In this document: positions 61,169 through 64,000 of the stretch, piece after piece | Position numbering within the stretch: the first letter of the stretch is position 1 | Layout of the letters: every line of letters begins with the position of its first letter | From: Tetrahymena thermophila SB210 | Lineage: Eukaryota; Ciliophora; Oligohymenophorea; Hymenostomatida; Tetrahymenidae | Length of the DNA stretch: 64,000 nucleotides | Reading direction: 5' to 3' | NCBI RefSeq assembly: GCF_000189635.1 | Contig: NW_002476326.1 | Location: 124,001 to 188,000, forward strand | Made by a program: the position numbers and the translations under genes | The notes under the pieces: generated by a model | What the model was told of the DNA's origin: nothing | What the model saw: the letters and a program-made list of their open reading frames with translations, nothing else | Database searches by the model: none

Positions 61169-63657
61169 ATGAAGATTAAAGTAATTTATATCATATTTGA
61201 ATTCTCTATAAGTTATGCTATAATGAATTTAATTAGTTGTTGAATGATTTAGACATTAAGAATGGCAAAAAAGCGTTAGAAGTTTTGAAAAATAATACAC
61301 GCATATTTCAAAACTGGAATGTCTAAGAGTTGAGTGATTTATCAGAATATATGCGCTTTATTAGTTTTACAAAGTATGATATTATATAATTCAACATATA
61401 ATAAAGAAATACTTTTGATTGTTTCAGTTTTAAACTATTTTATACATAATTAGGAGTACTCCTCTTGCAAAAAAGAACGAATCAGTAGACTATTTCGGTA
61501 TAATAATTTCTGGTAGAGCATTAATTTCTTCAGAGGGAAAAGTGTTTGGTTATTTAGAAACTGGAGATATGATAGGATATTTAAATTTTGCAAAAATATA
61601 GAAGTATGATATTTAGATAAATGATTTATCATTTATTTTATTTATAGTGTTAAATTGTTATTGTTTTATAAAAAGTACATAAACACATTTTTTTGATATT
61701 AATGGTGAAAAAGAGGGATTTATAGCTGCAATAAGAATAGAGGATTATAAAACTATGAGTAAAAAATCACCTAAAATAGCATTTAAACTATCTTAAGTAA
61801 TTACTAAAAAGGCTTTTGATACTGTCCACTTTTAATACAGGTAAATAAATATTATGAAAATAGCCTTATCCATTTATTATTATCAAAAATATATCTTTTA
61901 TCTTTAAAAATTCAATATTTTTATTTATAGAAATGAACATTTACTGAACGATATTTAGCCTACTCCTTCTATCTTACCACCAAAAAGAATAGTTGATATG
62001 TTTGAAAAAAGTCCTGCCTTTTAAGGCCTTATCAAGAGAATGGAAAAGAGAGATCGCTCAAACTTTCTAAAATTTGCTCAACTTTACGAATTTAATCCAA
62101 AGGTATTCTTAAAAATCATTTAACAACCATTTAATTAAAAATTAATAAAATTTAATAGGATCTGATTTGCAGAAGAAGAAGTAGATGCCACTAAATGATA
62201 TTCCTTTTAAAGGGAGAGTTATTAGAGTTTAATCATGAAGACGATAGTGTCACTTCTTACAGACCTGGAGATATTATAGGACTTAAAGAATTTTATTTAG
62301 ATCTTTCCTGGACATCAAATATTATAGCTAAATCTGAAGGTTGTTACTTAGTGCTTAGAAGTGAGCATTTAGAAGATATAGCTCTTGAAAATGGTGGAAG
62401 TGCTATTAATCTTTACAATCTTTTCGCCTCATACGAATGTGATAAAATCAAAGCAGAATATGAAAAAGATTTTAAAGACCAATTTTCAAGTGATTTTAGA
62501 TTTAAGTTTATGCCCTCTGAAACATAAAAAAATATAGTCAACTAAGAAAAAAGCTTAGAGCTAGGTAAACAAACAAGCAATATAAATTATATTAATAATA
62601 ATGATTTATACAAATTATAAAACCAGAAAAGGAAAAACAATTAAAGGAATCTGATCAAATAACTTTTAAAAAGAAACCTAAAGATGAAAAAAAAGTAACT
62701 TTTACAGGGAATGAAAAAGCAGAAGATTTTATGATTTCTAATTTCTTAGAAATAGATGTTGAAAAAAAGATAGATTAAATAAGTATGACCTCTGATAAAA
62801 ATAAAGAAAATTTAGAATCATATAGAGTCAGTTACGATATAGCTCCCTTATATTTACATGAAATACATGTTCATTATATAGAATAACCTTAAAATGCTTA
62901 AGCAAAGCAATAAGGTGGTTAATAAGGAGGAATAGTGCTTCCTCATGAAGGAATCTCCATTCTTTTCAGAGAAAAATTGGAAAAGTAGTCTTTAGCTTTG
63001 TAAAGACTAAAGCAAGAGCAAAGATAGTAAAGAAAGATGGGAGACTAAGGAGTAACTGAAAACAAAAAACTTACTACCAATGAACTCATAGCCTAGCACA
63101 ATGAAGTAAATAATAAATGAAGCGATCTTAATCCTATTCATGTATATTTAAAATCAAAAGGAATACGAAGAGCTTAAGAATGAAATGGCAATAATAGATT
63201 AAACTAAACAAGAGCTCGAAAGAATGCTGGGAGAAGTAAAAGATGAAAATAAAAAATTAAGATTAGAAATTAATAAATTAAATGAGGTTAACATTTTGTT
63301 AAATGCCAAGGTAAATAAGAATTTGGTTCAAAGAGAGCTTGTAAATAAAGATATATTGAATCAAGGTGCCTACGCTACTCTTGGAAAATAAGGAAGGTCA
63401 ATTAAGGATTCTTTCCATACTGTGGTAAATTATAATTGATTTTTTAAATAAAAAAATTTATTAATTTTTAGTTTAAACTTTTTTAATTTTTATAATTTTG
63501 ATTTTTAAAATTTTTGTTTTATTTAAATATCTTTGTATTTTAGTTAGATCAGTAGTTGCGTCTAAATAGAGGGTAACAATTGGCGGCTAAATGTGCTTAT
63601 AAATGGCTAAACCAAACCAAAAAAAATATACTAAAAAAGAAAACGATTGTTTTTTGA
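61169..63657 (+). CDS. Protein with two cyclic-nucleotide-binding-like domains and a coiled coil
   Basis: Eight exons: 61169-61180, 61237-61373, 61454-61840, 61931-62102, 62159-62564, 62627-63105, 63161-63424 and 63544-63657, 656 residues with all phases consistent. CNB-like domain A (about 30-195) shows YFGIIISGRALISSEGKVFG YLETGDMIGYL and GFIAAIRIEDYKTM. Domain B (about 240-335) shows MIFLLKGELLEFNHEDDSVT SYRPGDIIGLKEFY and SNIIAKSEGCYLVLRSEHLE. Both keep the beta-roll G-x-G-pattern but lack the Arg of the phosphate-binding cassette. The rest is charged and ends in a coiled coil (EYEELKNEMAIIDQTKQELE RMLGEVKDENKKLRLEINKL) at about 532-600. There is no kinase or channel domain, so it resembles the stand-alone CNB proteins common in ciliates. 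The 4-codon first exon (MKIK) is the weakest part, and 61590-61680 may hide another intron. Confidence 0.75.
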
Positions 63658-64000
63658 TAAACATCTATTTTCTCTTTATTTGTAAAAAATATTCGTTCAT
63701 TTGTTTTAGCTTATTTTTTTCATAAATTGGCAATGAATTAGTTAAAATCACCATTTGAAGAATTATTCAATTATAAAAATATAAATCACCTTAAAATTTA
63801 GCAGTTTGTCTTTTATCCATTTAATCAGACTTATTTATTATTCTTAGCTTGATTTTTTTAAAGATATTTGAGCTTGGTTATTTAAAATGGTAAAAATAAA
63901 AGTTTTTTTGATTATCATATATATAATTTTTTTAATTTGAAGATAAAATAAGTTTCGAATATTCAAATGGTACTTTCTTTAAATTTTTACAATTTGATTT
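63658..64000. other. AT-rich 3' flank to the window end
   Basis: No gene seen. Confidence 0.6.

Noticed and set aside
1-64000. UGA as tryptophan throughout the genome
   Set aside because: At least ten confidently identified genes end at TGA exactly at the family end (NPRL2, CWC25, YCII, LITAF, ABCG, AKR and others) and use TGG for Trp.
1-64000. tRNA, rRNA, telomere, chromosome-breakage or CRISPR signals
   Set aside because: I looked for T-loop consensus, G4T2-type repeats, the Tetrahymena 15-mer breakage core and spaced direct repeats. None was found by eye.

Overview
The window reads as somatic (macronuclear) DNA of a Tetrahymena-like oligohymenophorean ciliate. It is extremely AT-rich. 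Every recognisable gene needs TAA and TAG read as glutamine, with TGA as the only stop. Short AT-rich introns begin GTA and end TAG or AAG. I therefore translated all genes by hand with the ciliate nuclear code (table 6) and joined exons by phase and family similarity. The species is an inference. No tRNA, rRNA, telomere repeat, CRISPR array or chromosome-breakage motif was seen.

Layout. 1-12 kb holds housekeeping genes: the start of a TAF2-like gene (minus), an NPRL2/GATOR1 gene with five exons (minus) followed by decayed copies of its own 3' end, a mitochondrial ribosomal protein bL19m (minus), a degenerate 125-bp tandem repeat, the splicing factor CWC25 (plus), a YCII-domain protein (plus) and two uncharacterised convergent genes. 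12-18.6 kb is gene-poor, with a few coding-like islands. 18.6-24.6 kb carries a PAS-like protein with a long leader (plus) and an acidic coiled-coil protein (minus). 24.6-30.8 kb is mostly non-coding, apart from a frame broken by TGA codons and a LITAF-domain gene.

30.8-48.3 kb is the most interesting genic block. Two large paralogous membrane proteins (two transmembrane segments, Cache-like ectodomain, TPR-like and degenerate VWA-like cytoplasmic parts) lie in the same orientation. Between them are a four-TM protein and an SLC35F6-like transporter with a very long Gln/Asn-rich tail. 49.8-64 kb holds an ABCG half-transporter with an unusual signature loop, two coiled-coil or low-complexity proteins, a small acidic protein, a Kv-beta-like aldo-keto reductase and a protein with two cyclic-nucleotide-binding-like domains.

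The most striking non-genic object is a perfect 67-bp inverted repeat with a 4-bp spacer at 60247-60384. It is flanked by a 6-7 bp direct repeat and lies between the divergent starts of the aldo-keto reductase and cyclic-nucleotide-binding genes. The genes look independently transcribed. The only functional links I infer are among the sensory and membrane proteins at 30-64 kb, and those are speculative.
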